A stretch of 64,000 bases of DNA, from contig JAGTSE010000009.1 of NCBI GenBank assembly GCA_018261615.1, positions 1-64,000 on the forward strand. The letters run 5' to 3'. How positions within the stretch are numbered: the first letter of the stretch is position 1; every line of letters begins with the position of its first letter. Under the pieces are notes generated by a model, which searched no databases, was not told where the DNA came from, and saw nothing but the letters and a program-made list of their open reading frames with translations. Made by a program: the position numbers and the translations under genes. Shown here in pieces: positions 28,847 to 37,887 of the stretch. This DNA is from Pseudomonadota bacterium (lineage in GTDB: Bacteria > Pseudomonadota > Gammaproteobacteria > Enterobacterales > Enterobacteriaceae).

Positions 28847-28879
28847 CGGGAAATATAAAAATTATCCTCTGGAGCCGCT

Positions 28880-29440
28880 ATGACAATCTATGGAAAGGAT
28901 CGCCTTTTCATCTATGGTATTGAGAAAATACTCAGGCAACTGGGCAGGGAAAAAGGCAGCCGTTTTTGTAGCGAAGGTGCCGCAATATATGTGACCGCGG
29001 GAATGGATATCGTGGAAATGTATTCACTTTTTTTCTCCAGACCGCCGCCGCATTACTCTATTTTCATCTCCTCTGAACGCCATTTCGATTCACTGACGCT
29101 ACTTTTCCCTGGGCTGGTGAAACTCTGCCTCGCAGAAAATGTTCAGGTGCACGAGCTGCGTCAGGCGCTGGAAGTGATGATCCTGCTTTGTCAGCAAAAC
29201 CAGCCGCCCGGCTATATTCACGGCGCCTTTAAGTTCACCAGCGCCGAGCAGCAAATTATGTGTTTGCTGCTGCGCGGGCATTCGGTGGAGGATATCGCAC
29301 GGATACGCGGCGTCAGCCCGACCACTGTCAGCGTGCAGCGCAATAGCCTGATGAAGCGTACCGGCACCAAAAGTTTGCAGGCACTCTGTTCGCTCTATTC
29401 AGCAATGCGCACCGGGGGCGAATCGTTGATGTGCCGTTAA
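28880..29440 (+). CDS. LuxR-family (GerE-type HTH) transcriptional regulator
   Basis: A 186-residue regulator with a C-terminal LuxR helix-turn-helix at about 120-180 (FTSAEQQIMCLLLRGHSV, DIARIRGVSPTTVS, KRTGTKSLQAL). The N-terminal 110 residues do not look like an autoinducer pocket or a receiver with a conserved phospho-Asp. This resembles the RcsA/BglJ/MatA type of orphan regulators. CTGGAG precedes the ATG. Targets are unknown; kdgM is 800 bp away and divergent. Confidence 0.8.
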   Translation: MTIYGKDRLFIYGIEKILRQLGREKGSRFCSEGAAIYVTAGMDIVEMYSLFFSRPPPHYSIFISSERHFDSLTLLFPGLVKLCLAENVQVHELRQALEVMILLCQQNQPPGYIHGAFKFTSAEQQIMCLLLRGHSVEDIARIRGVSPTTVSVQRNSLMKRTGTKSLQALCSLYSAMRTGGESLMCR

Positions 29441-29471
29441 TGCCCGGTGTTGCTGGCCCACAGGCAGGCAC

Positions 29472-29495
29472 AAAAAAAGCGCCTGGTCGGCGCTT
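29472..29495 (-). terminator. Bidirectional terminator between the LuxR-type and pip genes
   Basis: AAGCGCC / GGCGCTT pair perfectly over 7 bp with a 5-nt loop. On the minus strand the stem runs into seven T's, so it ends the pip transcript. The plus-strand side is followed by A's. Confidence 0.85.
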
Positions 29496-29534
29496 AAAAA
29501 CAACAAACACAATCCACCTGGTGTGGGAGGAGTG

Positions 29535-30428
29535 TCAACAGGTTTTCGCCAAAAAATCACTGACGGTCTGCATGCACAACGACCGCTCTTCAACATGGGG
29601 CATATGGCTGGATGATTCGAAAATCACCCATTGCGCCCCGGTAATATGGTCCATAAATGGCTGCACCACTTCTGGCGTGGCTTCGTCATAGCGCCCGGAA
29701 ATCAGTAATGTCGGTACGCGCACCTGTGGCAAACGGTCGATAATTGTCCATTCTTTCATGCTGCCGATAACGTGGAATTCCGTCGGGCCGTTCATCGCGT
29801 GATATACCGTCGGATCGGCGTCCATGGCATCAAAGGTGCGCTGCACTTCCTGGGGCCAGGGAGAGAGACGGCAGACATGGCGCTGGTAAAACACCTGGCT
29901 GGCCGCTTTGTATTCAGCGCTGTCCAGCGTGCCCGCCGCTTCGTGCGCCAGCAGCGTCTGCTGCACGTCCGGCGGAAGCTGCGCGCGCAGTTTCGCCGCG
30001 CCTTCCAGCCACAGTGCCATTGATGCCGGTGAGTTGGCGATAATCATCGCTTTTAACCCTTGCGGCTGGGTGACCGCGTGTTCTGCCGCCAGCATTCCGC
30101 CCCAGGATTGCCCCAGCAACGCGTAGTTGTCGGCAATCTCCAGCGCCTGCAGCAGATGATTTAGTTCGTCGAGAAACAGTGAGGGTTGCCAGAAATCAGG
30201 GCTTTTCTCCGGCAGATGGGTGGAACGTCCGTTACCCAGTTGATCGTAGTGGATCACGGCGCGCCCGGTTTCGGCGATATCTTTGAACGCATCAACATAA
30301 TCGTGAGTGCAGCCGGGGCCGCCGTGTGCGACCACCAACGGTGTCTGACCGCTGTGCAGATCGCCGCAGATGCGAAACCAGGTCTGATATCCCCGGAAAG
30401 GGACATAGCCTTCTCGAATGGTGTACAT
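29535..30428 (-). CDS. pip: Proline iminopeptidase-type alpha/beta hydrolase
   Basis: A 297-residue cytoplasmic peptidase of family S33 that removes N-terminal proline or similar residues. The oxyanion motif HGGPG is at 35-39, the nucleophile elbow GQSWGG has Ser108, and the C-terminal acid and base lie in SGRYDE and SSHMPHVEE. All three catalytic residues are present. It follows the LuxR solo on the same strand with its own 85-bp intergenic region holding a lux-box-like palindrome. In Xanthomonas XccR and Pseudomonas PipR loci the pip gene is the classical target of the adjacent LuxR solo. Confidence 0.9.
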   Translation of the reverse strand: MYTIREGYVPFRGYQTWFRICGDLHSGQTPLVVAHGGPGCTHDYVDAFKDIAETGRAVIHYDQLGNGRSTHLPEKSPDFWQPSLFLDELNHLLQALEIADNYALLGQSWGGMLAAEHAVTQPQGLKAMIIANSPASMALWLEGAAKLRAQLPPDVQQTLLAHEAAGTLDSAEYKAASQVFYQRHVCRLSPWPQEVQRTFDAMDADPTVYHAMNGPTEFHVIGSMKEWTIIDRLPQVRVPTLLISGRYDEATPEVVQPFMDHITGAQWVIFESSSHMPHVEERSLCMQTVSDFLAKTC

Positions 30429-30492
30429 GAGTGACGTTTACCCTGTTAAGTGAACTGGCTTTCAGGTTAGAACGTCACTGCTTGCGCTGAAC

Positions 30493-30510
30493 ACTAGCAA
30501 AAATGCTAGT
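30493..30510. promoter_or_regulatory. lux-box-like operator upstream of pip
   Basis: ACTAGCAAAAATGCTAGT: perfect 6-bp arms around a 6-bp AT centre, 18 bp in all, ending 65 bp before the pip start and touching the stop of the LuxR gene. Its reverse complement matches 15 of 18 positions of the site at 31376-31393. Confidence 0.7.
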
Positions 30511-30512
30511 TC

Positions 30513-31265
30513 TTAACTGTCCAGCAAACGGTAATGCAAGGCACGGACAACAGCCTGCACGCGGTTGGTCGCGCCGAGCTTTTTCGCCGCGGTGTTCAGA
30601 TGAAGCGTGACAGTGGCGACCGAGCGGTGCAGCTTGCGGGCTATCTCTTTCGCCGTCAGCCCTTCGGCGGACCACGCCAGACATTCGCGTTCGCGGTTGC
30701 TCAGTTTGATATGGCGGCAGGTGAGCATTGAGACATCAAACAGCGGAAACGCCGACTCCTGAAAGCGGTGTGCCAGAAAGGTCAGCTGGGCCAGCGTTTC
30801 GCTGATATCCCGCTCTTCCCGCTGGTCGGTCACAATTCCGGTTAGCGTGACAAAACCGCCATTCGGCAGGTGCAGTGGCACGGTGGCACCGCAGGGCATA
30901 TTGTTATCGCGCATGTAGTGCGTCACTTCTTGCGCGTTCTCACCCAGCCGTCCCTGCAATGCGCTGCGATCCGGGCGTTGATAAGACCAGACGAACGGCG
31001 CGCAACTCTCCAGCGCAAAATGCTGAACCGGATCGACCTGATAGTAGCCGCGCTCGCACCACAGCCTGCGCATATCATCCGGCACATTGCGCATCTCCAG
31101 CAGCGATGGCGTAATCAGCGCGCCTTCCAGCGAACGCGGCACCGGCGTGTAGTCGTAAATCACCGCATCAAAACCCAACGCCTGCGTCCGGACGAACAGC
31201 CCGGCAAAAGCCTCTTCAAGCCTGGCGGCGTTGGTTGCACCAGGGCTTTCGATATCAATGCGCAT
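30513..31265 (-). CDS. LuxR solo of the plant-signal-responsive (PipR/OryR/PsoR) type
   Basis: A 250-residue transcription factor with an N-terminal autoinducer-binding domain (about 15-165) and a C-terminal GerE helix-turn-helix (LSNRERECLAWSAEGLTAKE, SVATVTLHL). Aligned by the invariant DPV (Asp78-Pro79) and Trp93, the positions equal to TraR Trp57 and Tyr61 are Met65 and Trp69. These two swaps mark LuxR solos of plant-associated bacteria, which respond to plant compounds rather than homoserine lactones. No luxI is present. The gene lies between pip and a peptide-type ABC importer. The start at 31265 follows GAGGGAG; the frame is open 27 codons upstream without a ribosome site. Confidence 0.9.
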   Translation of the reverse strand: MRIDIESPGATNAARLEEAFAGLFVRTQALGFDAVIYDYTPVPRSLEGALITPSLLEMRNVPDDMRRLWCERGYYQVDPVQHFALESCAPFVWSYQRPDRSALQGRLGENAQEVTHYMRDNNMPCGATVPLHLPNGGFVTLTGIVTDQREERDISETLAQLTFLAHRFQESAFPLFDVSMLTCRHIKLSNRERECLAWSAEGLTAKEIARKLHRSVATVTLHLNTAAKKLGATNRVQAVVRALHYRLLDS

Positions 31266-31375
31266 AATGAACTCCCTCAGGGTAAACGGTGCCATGCCAC
31301 GGGCACGGTTTGTGCAATTTCCCCGTGGCTTCGCCAAAGCATGCAATTCCGGTGCCGTCCTGCGGGAAGGGTAAA

Positions 31376-31393
31376 ACTAGTATTTTTGCTAAC
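31376..31393. promoter_or_regulatory. lux-box-like operator upstream of the ABC importer
   Basis: ACTAGTATTTTTGCTAAC shares 15 of 18 bases with the reverse complement of the site before pip. It lies between the divergent LuxR solo (start 31265) and the importer (start 31534), so it could serve either or both. Confidence 0.65.
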
Positions 31394-31533
31394 TATCCAG
31401 CACCGAATGATGTCGTTAGCGTAAAGAAAACGCCCGCTAAGGCTGACCGGGCGCAAATTTATGACGTAGGAGTGCACTACGGCGGAGCGATTTTTTAACC
31501 ATTCACCACCGTATGCACCATGGGAGTTCGCTG

Positions 31534-32472
31534 ATGCATCGTTACCGTTTTCTGTTATTTCGACCCTTGCAACTGCTGCCCGTACTGCTTGGGATCAGCA
31601 TTATCACCTTCGCGATGGTACGGGCGATCCCCGGCGATCCGGCGAGGATTCTGCTCGGCGTACGCAGTACGCCAGAGGCGCTGGCGCGTATCCGTGCGCA
31701 GTTTGGTCTTGATGAACCGTTATGGGTGCAGTATGGCTACTTCCTGCGCAATTTATTGCAGGGGGAACTGGGCAAATCGATTGTCTACCGCGTCGATACC
31801 CTGAAGCTGATTAACTCACGGCTCGAACCGACATTGTGGCTGGTATTGGGCAGCGTGCTGCTGGCAGTGATCCTGACGGTTCCGCTGGCTTCGCTGGCAG
31901 CGCGGCAGCGGGGGCGGGTGGCGGATCAACTGATCCGTCTGTTCACCACCGCCGGGTTGGGGTTTCCGGCATTCTGGCTCGGCATCATGATGATCATCAT
32001 TTTTAGCGTGGTGCTCGGTTGGTTTCCGGTCTCCGGTTACGGCAGCGATTTTGTCGACCAACTGCACCATATGGTGCTGCCGTGCCTGACGGTAGCGCTG
32101 GCGCTGGCGGCGGTATTGATCCGCAACCTGCGCGCCAGCCTACTGATGGAGATGAACAGTGATTATGTGGTGGCGGCCAGGGCACGGGGCCAGCGCGAAA
32201 ATCGTATCTTCTGGCGTCACGTTTTGCCCAACTCATTGGTGCCGACGCTAAACCTGCTGGCGGTGAATATTGGCTGGCTGATTGGCAGCACGGTAGTGAT
32301 TGAGAGCGTGTTCGCGATTCCGGGGCTGGGCCAGTTGCTGGTGAAAGCGATTTTTAGCCGCGACTACATGGTGGTGCAGGGCGTGGTGATGGTGTTTGCG
32401 CTGGCGACCGTGGCCGTCAATCTGCTGGCCGATGTGCTGACCGTGGCGCTGGATCCGAGGGTGAAATTATGA
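31534..32472 (+). CDS. Peptide-type ABC importer, permease 1 (DppB/GsiC-like)
   Basis: A 312-residue inner-membrane permease with six predicted helices. It opens with FRPLQLLPVLLGISIITFAM, typical of DppB, followed by the GDP motif (IPGDPARILLG). The EAA loop for ATPase contact reads DYVVAARARGQ near residues 205-215. GGGAG lies seven bases before the ATG at 31534, which is preferred over the ATG seven codons upstream. It is the first gene of a five-gene plus-strand operon with 4-bp ATGA overlaps. Confidence 0.88.
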   Translation: MHRYRFLLFRPLQLLPVLLGISIITFAMVRAIPGDPARILLGVRSTPEALARIRAQFGLDEPLWVQYGYFLRNLLQGELGKSIVYRVDTLKLINSRLEPTLWLVLGSVLLAVILTVPLASLAARQRGRVADQLIRLFTTAGLGFPAFWLGIMMIIIFSVVLGWFPVSGYGSDFVDQLHHMVLPCLTVALALAAVLIRNLRASLLMEMNSDYVVAARARGQRENRIFWRHVLPNSLVPTLNLLAVNIGWLIGSTVVIESVFAIPGLGQLLVKAIFSRDYMVVQGVVMVFALATVAVNLLADVLTVALDPRVKL

Positions 32473-33314
32473 GTGCTCTCACCGTGATTTCCGGGTTACG
32501 CCGCCGGGCGATCCCACGCCAGCACGCGCTGCGAGCCGGGATAGTGATTGTCGGACTATGGCTGTTTATCGCCCTGTTTGCTCCGTGGCTGGCGCCGTTT
32601 GATCCCATTACGCAGGATGCAACATCGAACCTGCTTGCTCCCGGCGGCGCGCACCTGTTCGGTACCGATAACTTTGGCCGCGATATCTTCTCGCGTGTGC
32701 TGTGGGGCGCGCGGGTGGATCTGCAAATCTGCCTGCTGGGGGTTATCTTCCCCTTTTTGCTCGGCACCACGCTCGGCGCGCTGTCCGGTTATCTCGGCGG
32801 CGTGGTGGATGCGGCCATTATGCGGCTGATCGACATCGTGCTGGCGTTTCCTTTCCTGGTACTGATGCTGGCAATCATCGCCATCCTTGGACCGGGGTTG
32901 GGCAGTTTCTACATAGCGATGGCGATGGTTGGCTGGGTCTCTTACGCCCGGCTGGTGCGGGCGCAGGTGCTGACGCTAAAACAGAGGGATTTCATTGTTG
33001 CGGCGCGCAGCCTTGGCTACGGTCATGCGCGCATTCTGTTCCGCCATCTGTTGCCGAACGCCATCACCGGCGCACTGGTGTTCTCTATGTCTGACTGCGT
33101 GCTGGTGCTGCTGAACGGCGCGGCGGTTAGCTACCTTGGGCTGGGTGTGCAGCCACCTACGGCGGAGTGGGGCGTGATGGTGGCAGAGGGACAGAGCTTT
33201 ATCACCACCGCATGGTGGATAACCACCTTTCCGGGGCTGGCGATTGTGCTGCTGGCGATGGGCTTCAGCCTGCTGGCCGATGGCCTCGGCGATAAACTGG
33301 GAGCGCGCGTATGA
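32469..33314 (+). CDS. Peptide-type ABC importer, permease 2 (DppC/GsiD-like)
   Basis: A 281-residue partner permease: N-terminal OppC-like segment, HLFGTDNFGRDIFSRVLWGA motif (the DppC signature) near residues 57-76, six helices, and an EAA loop at RDFIVAARSLGYG. It overlaps permease 1 and the first ATPase gene by 4 bp each (ATGA), so all three are translationally coupled. Confidence 0.88.
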   Translation: MSALTVISGLRRRAIPRQHALRAGIVIVGLWLFIALFAPWLAPFDPITQDATSNLLAPGGAHLFGTDNFGRDIFSRVLWGARVDLQICLLGVIFPFLLGTTLGALSGYLGGVVDAAIMRLIDIVLAFPFLVLMLAIIAILGPGLGSFYIAMAMVGWVSYARLVRAQVLTLKQRDFIVAARSLGYGHARILFRHLLPNAITGALVFSMSDCVLVLLNGAAVSYLGLGVQPPTAEWGVMVAEGQSFITTAWWITTFPGLAIVLLAMGFSLLADGLGDKLGARV

Positions 33315-34294
33315 CACTGCTGACTGTCTCAGAGCTGACTATTACCCGCGAGCCGGATATCGCGCTGGTAGATAAGGTCTCATTTACGTTGAATGCCGGA
33401 GAGATGCTCGGCCTGGTCGGCGAGAGCGGCTCCGGGAAAACCGTGACCTGTCGGGCATTGATGCGTCTTTTGCCCGGCCAGGGGCTGGCCATTACCGGCG
33501 GCGAAGTGCGGCTGGGCGGCCGCGATTTACTGTCGCTAAGTGAAGCGCAAATGTCGGCGGTGCGCGGGCGCGAAATGGGGATGATTTTCCAGAACCCGGC
33601 CAGCCACCTCAACCCGGTGATGACCATTGGCGAGCAAATTGCTGAAAGCCGCCGCCGTCATTTCGGCGCCAGCCGCGCACAGGCGCGGGAAGATGCCAAA
33701 GAACTGCTGCGCCAGGTCGGTATTCCCGATCCGCAAAACCGCATTCATAACTATCCGCATGAATTTTCCGGCGGCATGCGTCAGCGCGCGATGATCGCCG
33801 TGGCGCTGGCACCTGAGCCATCGTTGCTGATTGCCGACGAGCCAACCACCGCGCTGGATGTCACCGTGCAGATGCAGATCCTGCGTCTGCTCAGCGATTT
33901 GCGTCAGCAACTGGGGCTGGCGGTGATCATGATCACCCACGATCTCGGCGTAGTGGCGCAAACCTGCGATCGCATCGCCGTAATGTACGGCGGGCGGCTT
34001 TGCGAAGTGGGCGGTAAGCGCGATGTGCTGGCGCAACCTCTGCATCCCTACACCCGTGGATTAATTGATTGCCAGCCGGCCAGCGAAGGTGGTCAGGGGC
34101 GTCTGGTGACTATCAGCGGCCAGCCGCCGGTGGCGGATAACTTCCCGGCCGGTTGCCGCTTTCATCCCCGCTGCCAGTATGCCAGCGCGGCTTGTCAGCA
34201 ACAGCCCGTGCTGCGGCAGGGGCGCGACACACTGTCGCATGCGGCGGCCTGCCATCACGCATTACAACCACTTAGCCTACGGGAGGGAGCATGA
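33311..34294 (+). CDS. Peptide-type ABC importer, ATPase 1 (DppD-like)
   Basis: A 327-residue ATPase with Walker A GESGSGKT (about 37-44), Q-loop FQNP, signature FSGGMRQR, Walker B LLIADEPTTALD and switch ITHDLG. The C-terminal oligopeptide-ATPase extension has the cysteine set CRFHPRC, CQ and CH that binds an iron-sulfur cluster in DppD-type proteins. It is coupled by ATGA overlaps on both sides. Confidence 0.9.
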   Translation: MTLLTVSELTITREPDIALVDKVSFTLNAGEMLGLVGESGSGKTVTCRALMRLLPGQGLAITGGEVRLGGRDLLSLSEAQMSAVRGREMGMIFQNPASHLNPVMTIGEQIAESRRRHFGASRAQAREDAKELLRQVGIPDPQNRIHNYPHEFSGGMRQRAMIAVALAPEPSLLIADEPTTALDVTVQMQILRLLSDLRQQLGLAVIMITHDLGVVAQTCDRIAVMYGGRLCEVGGKRDVLAQPLHPYTRGLIDCQPASEGGQGRLVTISGQPPVADNFPAGCRFHPRCQYASAACQQQPVLRQGRDTLSHAAACHHALQPLSLREGA

Positions 34295-35328
34295 CGACAT
34301 CAGTAAACTGGCCCCTGTTAGAGGCGGACAACGTCAGCGTGACCTTTCCGGTTTCCGGCGGCCTGCCTGGCACCGGGCGGAAGGTGCACGCCGTTAACAA
34401 CGTCTCGCTGACTATTCACGCCGGGGAAACTCTCGGCCTGGTGGGCGAATCCGGCAGTGGTAAAAGCACGCTGGGGCGGGCGTTATTGCAGCTTGAGCGG
34501 GTGACGGCGGGAGAGGTTCGCTTCGATGGACACCGCATTACTCATGGGCTGAAGAGCGACGTGGCGCGGTTGCGCCTGCAAACGGCGATGATTTTCCAGG
34601 ATCCTTTCGCCTCGCTTAATCCTCGCCAGACCATAGGCGACAGCATTGCGGAAGTGTTGCGCGTGCATCAGAAAGTGCCGCGCAGCGGCGTGAATGCGCG
34701 GGTGGCTGAACTGCTGACGTTAGTCGGGTTGCGCCCGGAGCAAGCGAAGTCTCGACCCGGCCAGCTTAGCGGCGGGCAGTGCCAGCGTGCCGGAATTGCG
34801 CGCGCGCTGGCGATCGAGCCACGGTTGATTGTGGCAGATGAGTGCGTGGCGGCGCTGGATGTCTCCATTCAGGGGCAGATCGTTAACCTGCTGATGGAGC
34901 TGCGCGAAAAGATGGGGCTGGCGATTTTGTTTATCGCGCACGATCTGGCGATTGTGCGCCGCCTGTGCGATCGCGTGGCGGTGATGTACCTCGGGCACAT
35001 TGTCGAAGAAGGCCCGTCCGAAGCGGTATTCACCCAGCCACGGCACCCCTATACCACAGCGCTGGTGGCGGCGATCCCGGAAATTGATCCCGATAAACCA
35101 CTGCCTGCGGAGCCGCTCGGCGGCGAACCGCCCAGCCCATTATCCATTCCACAGGGTTGCGCTTTCCATCCGCGCTGCCCCTATGCGCAGGCGCAGTGTC
35201 GCACCGGCGCGTTACCTCCAACCCGGCAGATTGCCGATCACGCATATTCCTGTGTGTTGACCCACACAGGCGATGAGACTGTTTTTCCTTTGAGCAGGAG
35301 ATCTTTTGATGAAGCACAGGCATGTTAA
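34291..35328 (+). CDS. Peptide-type ABC importer, ATPase 2 (DppF-like)
   Basis: A 345-residue ATPase with Walker [11 protein letters not shown]-loop [11 protein letters not shown], signature LSGGQCQR, Walker [13 protein letters not shown] and switch IAHDLA. The Walker-B-adjacent residue is Cys (DEC) where most family members have Pro or Ala. The C-terminal extension again has [10 protein letters not shown]. The last 20 bp overlap the binding-protein gene. Confidence 0.9.
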   Translation: MTTSVNWPLLEADNVSVTFPVSGGLPGTGRKVHAVNNVSLTIHAGETLGLVGESGSGKSTLGRALLQLERVTAGEVRFDGHRITHGLKSDVARLRLQTAMIFQDPFASLNPRQTIGDSIAEVLRVHQKVPRSGVNARVAELLTLVGLRPEQAKSRPGQLSGGQCQRAGIARALAIEPRLIVADECVAALDVSIQGQIVNLLMELREKMGLAILFIAHDLAIVRRLCDRVAVMYLGHIVEEGPSEAVFTQPRHPYTTALVAAIPEIDPDKPLPAEPLGGEPPSPLSIPQGCAFHPRCPYAQAQCRTGALPPTRQIADHAYSCVLTHTGDETVFPLSRRSFDEAQAC

Positions 35329-36823
35329 GTTGTTGGCGGCCAGCGTTTTTCTGGCGCTCAGTGTGGTCAGCGAAATGGCGCAGGCGGCAGGTGTATTAAC
35401 CATTGGCCGTCGCGAAGACAGCACCACGTTCGACCCGATCAAATCGGCGCAAAACGCCGACAACTGGGTGTTTTCCAACGTTTTTGATCCGCTGGTGCGA
35501 GTGGATAAAACCGGCACCAAACTGGAGCCGGGCGTGGCGGAAAGCTGGAGCATCTCGCCTGACGGCAAGGTCTACACCTTTAAAATTCGCGACACTAAAT
35601 TCTCTGATGGTACGCCGGTAAGTGCCAGCGATGCTGCGTTCAGTCTGCTGCGTATTCGTGACGATGCAGGTTCATTGTGGCGCGATTCGTACCGCATTAT
35701 CGACAAAGCCGAAGCGCCGGATGCGCGCACGCTGGTCGTCACGCTGAAATCGCCGTCTGCGCCGTTCCTGTCACAACTGGCATTGCCGAATGCATCGGTG
35801 ATCTCGGAAAAAGCGCTGAAGGAAGAAGGGGCAGAGACGTTTGCCGAAAAACCGGTCGGTTCCGGCGCGTTTAGCGTGAAAGAGTGGGTGCGCGGCGAGA
35901 AAATCGTGCTGGTGAAGAACCCGAACTTCTGGCAGGCGAAGAACGTCAGCCTCGACGAAGTGGACTGGCTGACCATTCCCGATGACAACACCCGCATGTT
36001 GAAAGTGCAGGCCGGAGAGCTGGATGCTGCGCTGACGGTGCCGTTCTCGCGTATTGCATCACTGCAAAAAGACAACAATCTGAAGGTGGAGTTGGATCCG
36101 TCAACCCGTGAAGATCACCTGCTGATCAACCATTCGCACGGCGCGCTCGGTAAAGTGGAAGTACGTCAGGCGCTGGACTTCGCCATCGATAAAGATGCGA
36201 TCGTGAAAACCGTGACCTTTGGCTACGGCCAGGTAGCGAACGCCTATATCCCGGCTGGCGCGCTGTATCACTACAGCGATAACCTGCGGCGCGCCTACGA
36301 TCCGGAAAAAGCCAAACAGATGCTGAAAGACGCTGGCGCCTCTGATTTAACGCTGAATTATGTCGTTAACGCCGGAGATGAAGTGGATGAGCAGATCGCC
36401 ATTCTGCTGCAACAGCAACTGGCGAAAGCGGGTGTGAAGGTGAATCTGCAAAAAGTCGATCCCAGCCAGAGCTGGGACATGCTGGTGGCGGGCGAATACG
36501 ATATTTCGGTGATGTACTGGACCAACGATATTCTCGACCCGGATCAGAAAACCACCTTTGTGCTGGGTCACGATACCAACATGAACTACATGACGCGTTA
36601 TAAGAATGACAAGGTGAAAGCGCTGGTCGCTGCGGCTCGCGTGGAAATGGATGCCAAAAAACGCGAACAGATGTATATCGATCTGCAAAAAATGGCCAAA
36701 GCCGATGTGAACTGGATCGACCTCTACTACAGCCCGTATCGTAACGTGAGTCGGAAAAATATTGAAGGTTTCTACCAGAACCCGCTCGGTCGTTTCTTCC
36801 TCGAAGATACGGTGAAGAAATAA
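35309..36823 (+). CDS. Peptide-type ABC importer, periplasmic binding protein (SBP_bac_5)
   Basis: A 504-residue solute-binding protein. The signal peptide ends near AQA-AG (about residue 27); the mature part shows TFDPIKSAQNAD, the cluster-C motif LEPGVAESWSISPDGKVYTF near residues 71-90 and a two-lobe DppA-like fold. AGGAG lies nine bases before the ATG at 35309. In PipR-type loci the equivalent protein captures small ethanolamine-derived plant compounds; that ligand is inference here. A REP hairpin follows. Confidence 0.88.
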   Translation: MKHRHVKLLAASVFLALSVVSEMAQAAGVLTIGRREDSTTFDPIKSAQNADNWVFSNVFDPLVRVDKTGTKLEPGVAESWSISPDGKVYTFKIRDTKFSDGTPVSASDAAFSLLRIRDDAGSLWRDSYRIIDKAEAPDARTLVVTLKSPSAPFLSQLALPNASVISEKALKEEGAETFAEKPVGSGAFSVKEWVRGEKIVLVKNPNFWQAKNVSLDEVDWLTIPDDNTRMLKVQAGELDAALTVPFSRIASLQKDNNLKVELDPSTREDHLLINHSHGALGKVEVRQALDFAIDKDAIVKTVTFGYGQVANAYIPAGALYHYSDNLRRAYDPEKAKQMLKDAGASDLTLNYVVNAGDEVDEQIAILLQQQLAKAGVKVNLQKVDPSQSWDMLVAGEYDISVMYWTNDILDPDQKTTFVLGHDTNMNYMTRYKNDKVKALVAAARVEMDAKKREQMYIDLQKMAKADVNWIDLYYSPYRNVSRKNIEGFYQNPLGRFFLEDTVKK

Positions 36824-36829
36824 CCTATT

Positions 36830-36889
36830 GCCTGATGGCGCTACGCTCACCGGGCCTGGAGGAATGAATCCGCCCAGGCCCGGTGAGCG
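36830..36889. repeat. REP-type palindromic element
   Basis: Starts with CCTGATGGCGCTACGCT, the enterobacterial REP wording, and forms a perfect 16-bp inverted repeat (CGCTCACCGGGCCTGG at 36844-36859 against 36874-36889). It sits between the convergent binding-protein and LysR genes and probably stabilises or ends both messages. Confidence 0.85.
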
Positions 36890-36892
36890 GCA

Positions 36893-37759
36893 CTAATCGA
36901 AAGCCGCGAGGAGACGTCGCACCAGCGGCTTTGTTTCGTTTTTTCTCCATACCAGGTGTAGTGCGATCTCCATCGGTAGCCATGGCAGAGCCACTAATGC
37001 CACATTCTCCGACGCAATGCGCGCCAGGCTTTGCTGAATAAAGGTGAACCCCAGCCCCGCTTCGACACAAGAGAGCGCAGCCAGCGGGCCGGAAACTTCC
37101 AGGCTGATGCGCGGGGTGAAACCTTTTTCCTGACAAGCGCGAAGTAACTGCGCGCGCGCTGCCGGGTTCAGGTTTTCCTGCTCGGCTATCCAGGGATAGT
37201 GTTCAAGCTGCGCGGGCATGGGCGCGGGGAGAGCTATCGCTTTCGGCATCGCCAGCAGAACCGACTCGGTAAGGACGATTTTGTGGCAAAACTGTGCGTC
37301 GCTTGACGGCGGCAGCGTGTATAAGAATGCCACATCAATTAACCGCGCCTGTAGCTGCTCAAGCTGCTGTTTTGAGCGCATCGAATGCAGCTTGATATCG
37401 ATTCCTGGCGGTAGCGATAATTTTGCCAGTGCATCGGGCAGCAGGCGTGAGTGAATGGCCGCTTCAACATAGCCGATATCGATGCGTCCGGCGTTGGCCT
37501 GACCCAGATGTCTGGCGTGATCTTTTAGCCGATCGTAGTGCTGGATAAAAGGCCCCACTTCGTCGAGAAATTTTTCCCCTTCGGTGGTCAGATGGAGGCG
37601 TTTTTTGTCGCGATGAAACAGCATGACGCCTAATTCATCTTCCAGCATCTGAATTTGTCGGCTCAGTGGGGATGATGAGATATTCAGCCTTTCAGCCGCC
37701 TGGCCGATATGTTCAAGCTGGGCAACAACGGTAAACGATCGCAGCAGTTTGATGTCCAC
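36893..37759 (-). CDS. LysR-family transcriptional regulator
   Basis: A 288-residue LysR-type regulator: winged helix-turn-helix at 1-60 (LRSFTVVAQ, RLNISSSPLSRQIQMLEDELG) and an effector domain of two lobes (about 90-288). It is divergent from the YciI-like gene with 128 bp between starts, the usual setting for LysR control of the neighbour. The effector is not predictable. Confidence 0.88.
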   Translation of the reverse strand: MDIKLLRSFTVVAQLEHIGQAAERLNISSSPLSRQIQMLEDELGVMLFHRDKKRLHLTTEGEKFLDEVGPFIQHYDRLKDHARHLGQANAGRIDIGYVEAAIHSRLLPDALAKLSLPPGIDIKLHSMRSKQQLEQLQARLIDVAFLYTLPPSSDAQFCHKIVLTESVLLAMPKAIALPAPMPAQLEHYPWIAEQENLNPAARAQLLRACQEKGFTPRISLEVSGPLAALSCVEAGLGFTFIQQSLARIASENVALVALPWLPMEIALHLVWRKNETKPLVRRLLAAFD

Positions 37760-37887
37760 AACAAATCTGGTCTCAACTGGGTTAAAAATGGCAATAGCCT
37801 GGAAGGATATTTAACCGCAATATAACCCTCATGAATACTGCATCGTAACGTGTTGATAATCCACTATTCATAGCGAGGAGTTTGCGC

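Noticed and set aside
28880..29440. Quorum-sensing LuxR receptor
   Set aside because: The N-terminus lacks the DPV/Trp pattern of autoinducer domains; only the HTH is LuxR-like.
36830..36889. Simple intrinsic terminator of the importer operon
   Set aside because: There is no T-run and the left arm has REP wording, so it is called a REP element.
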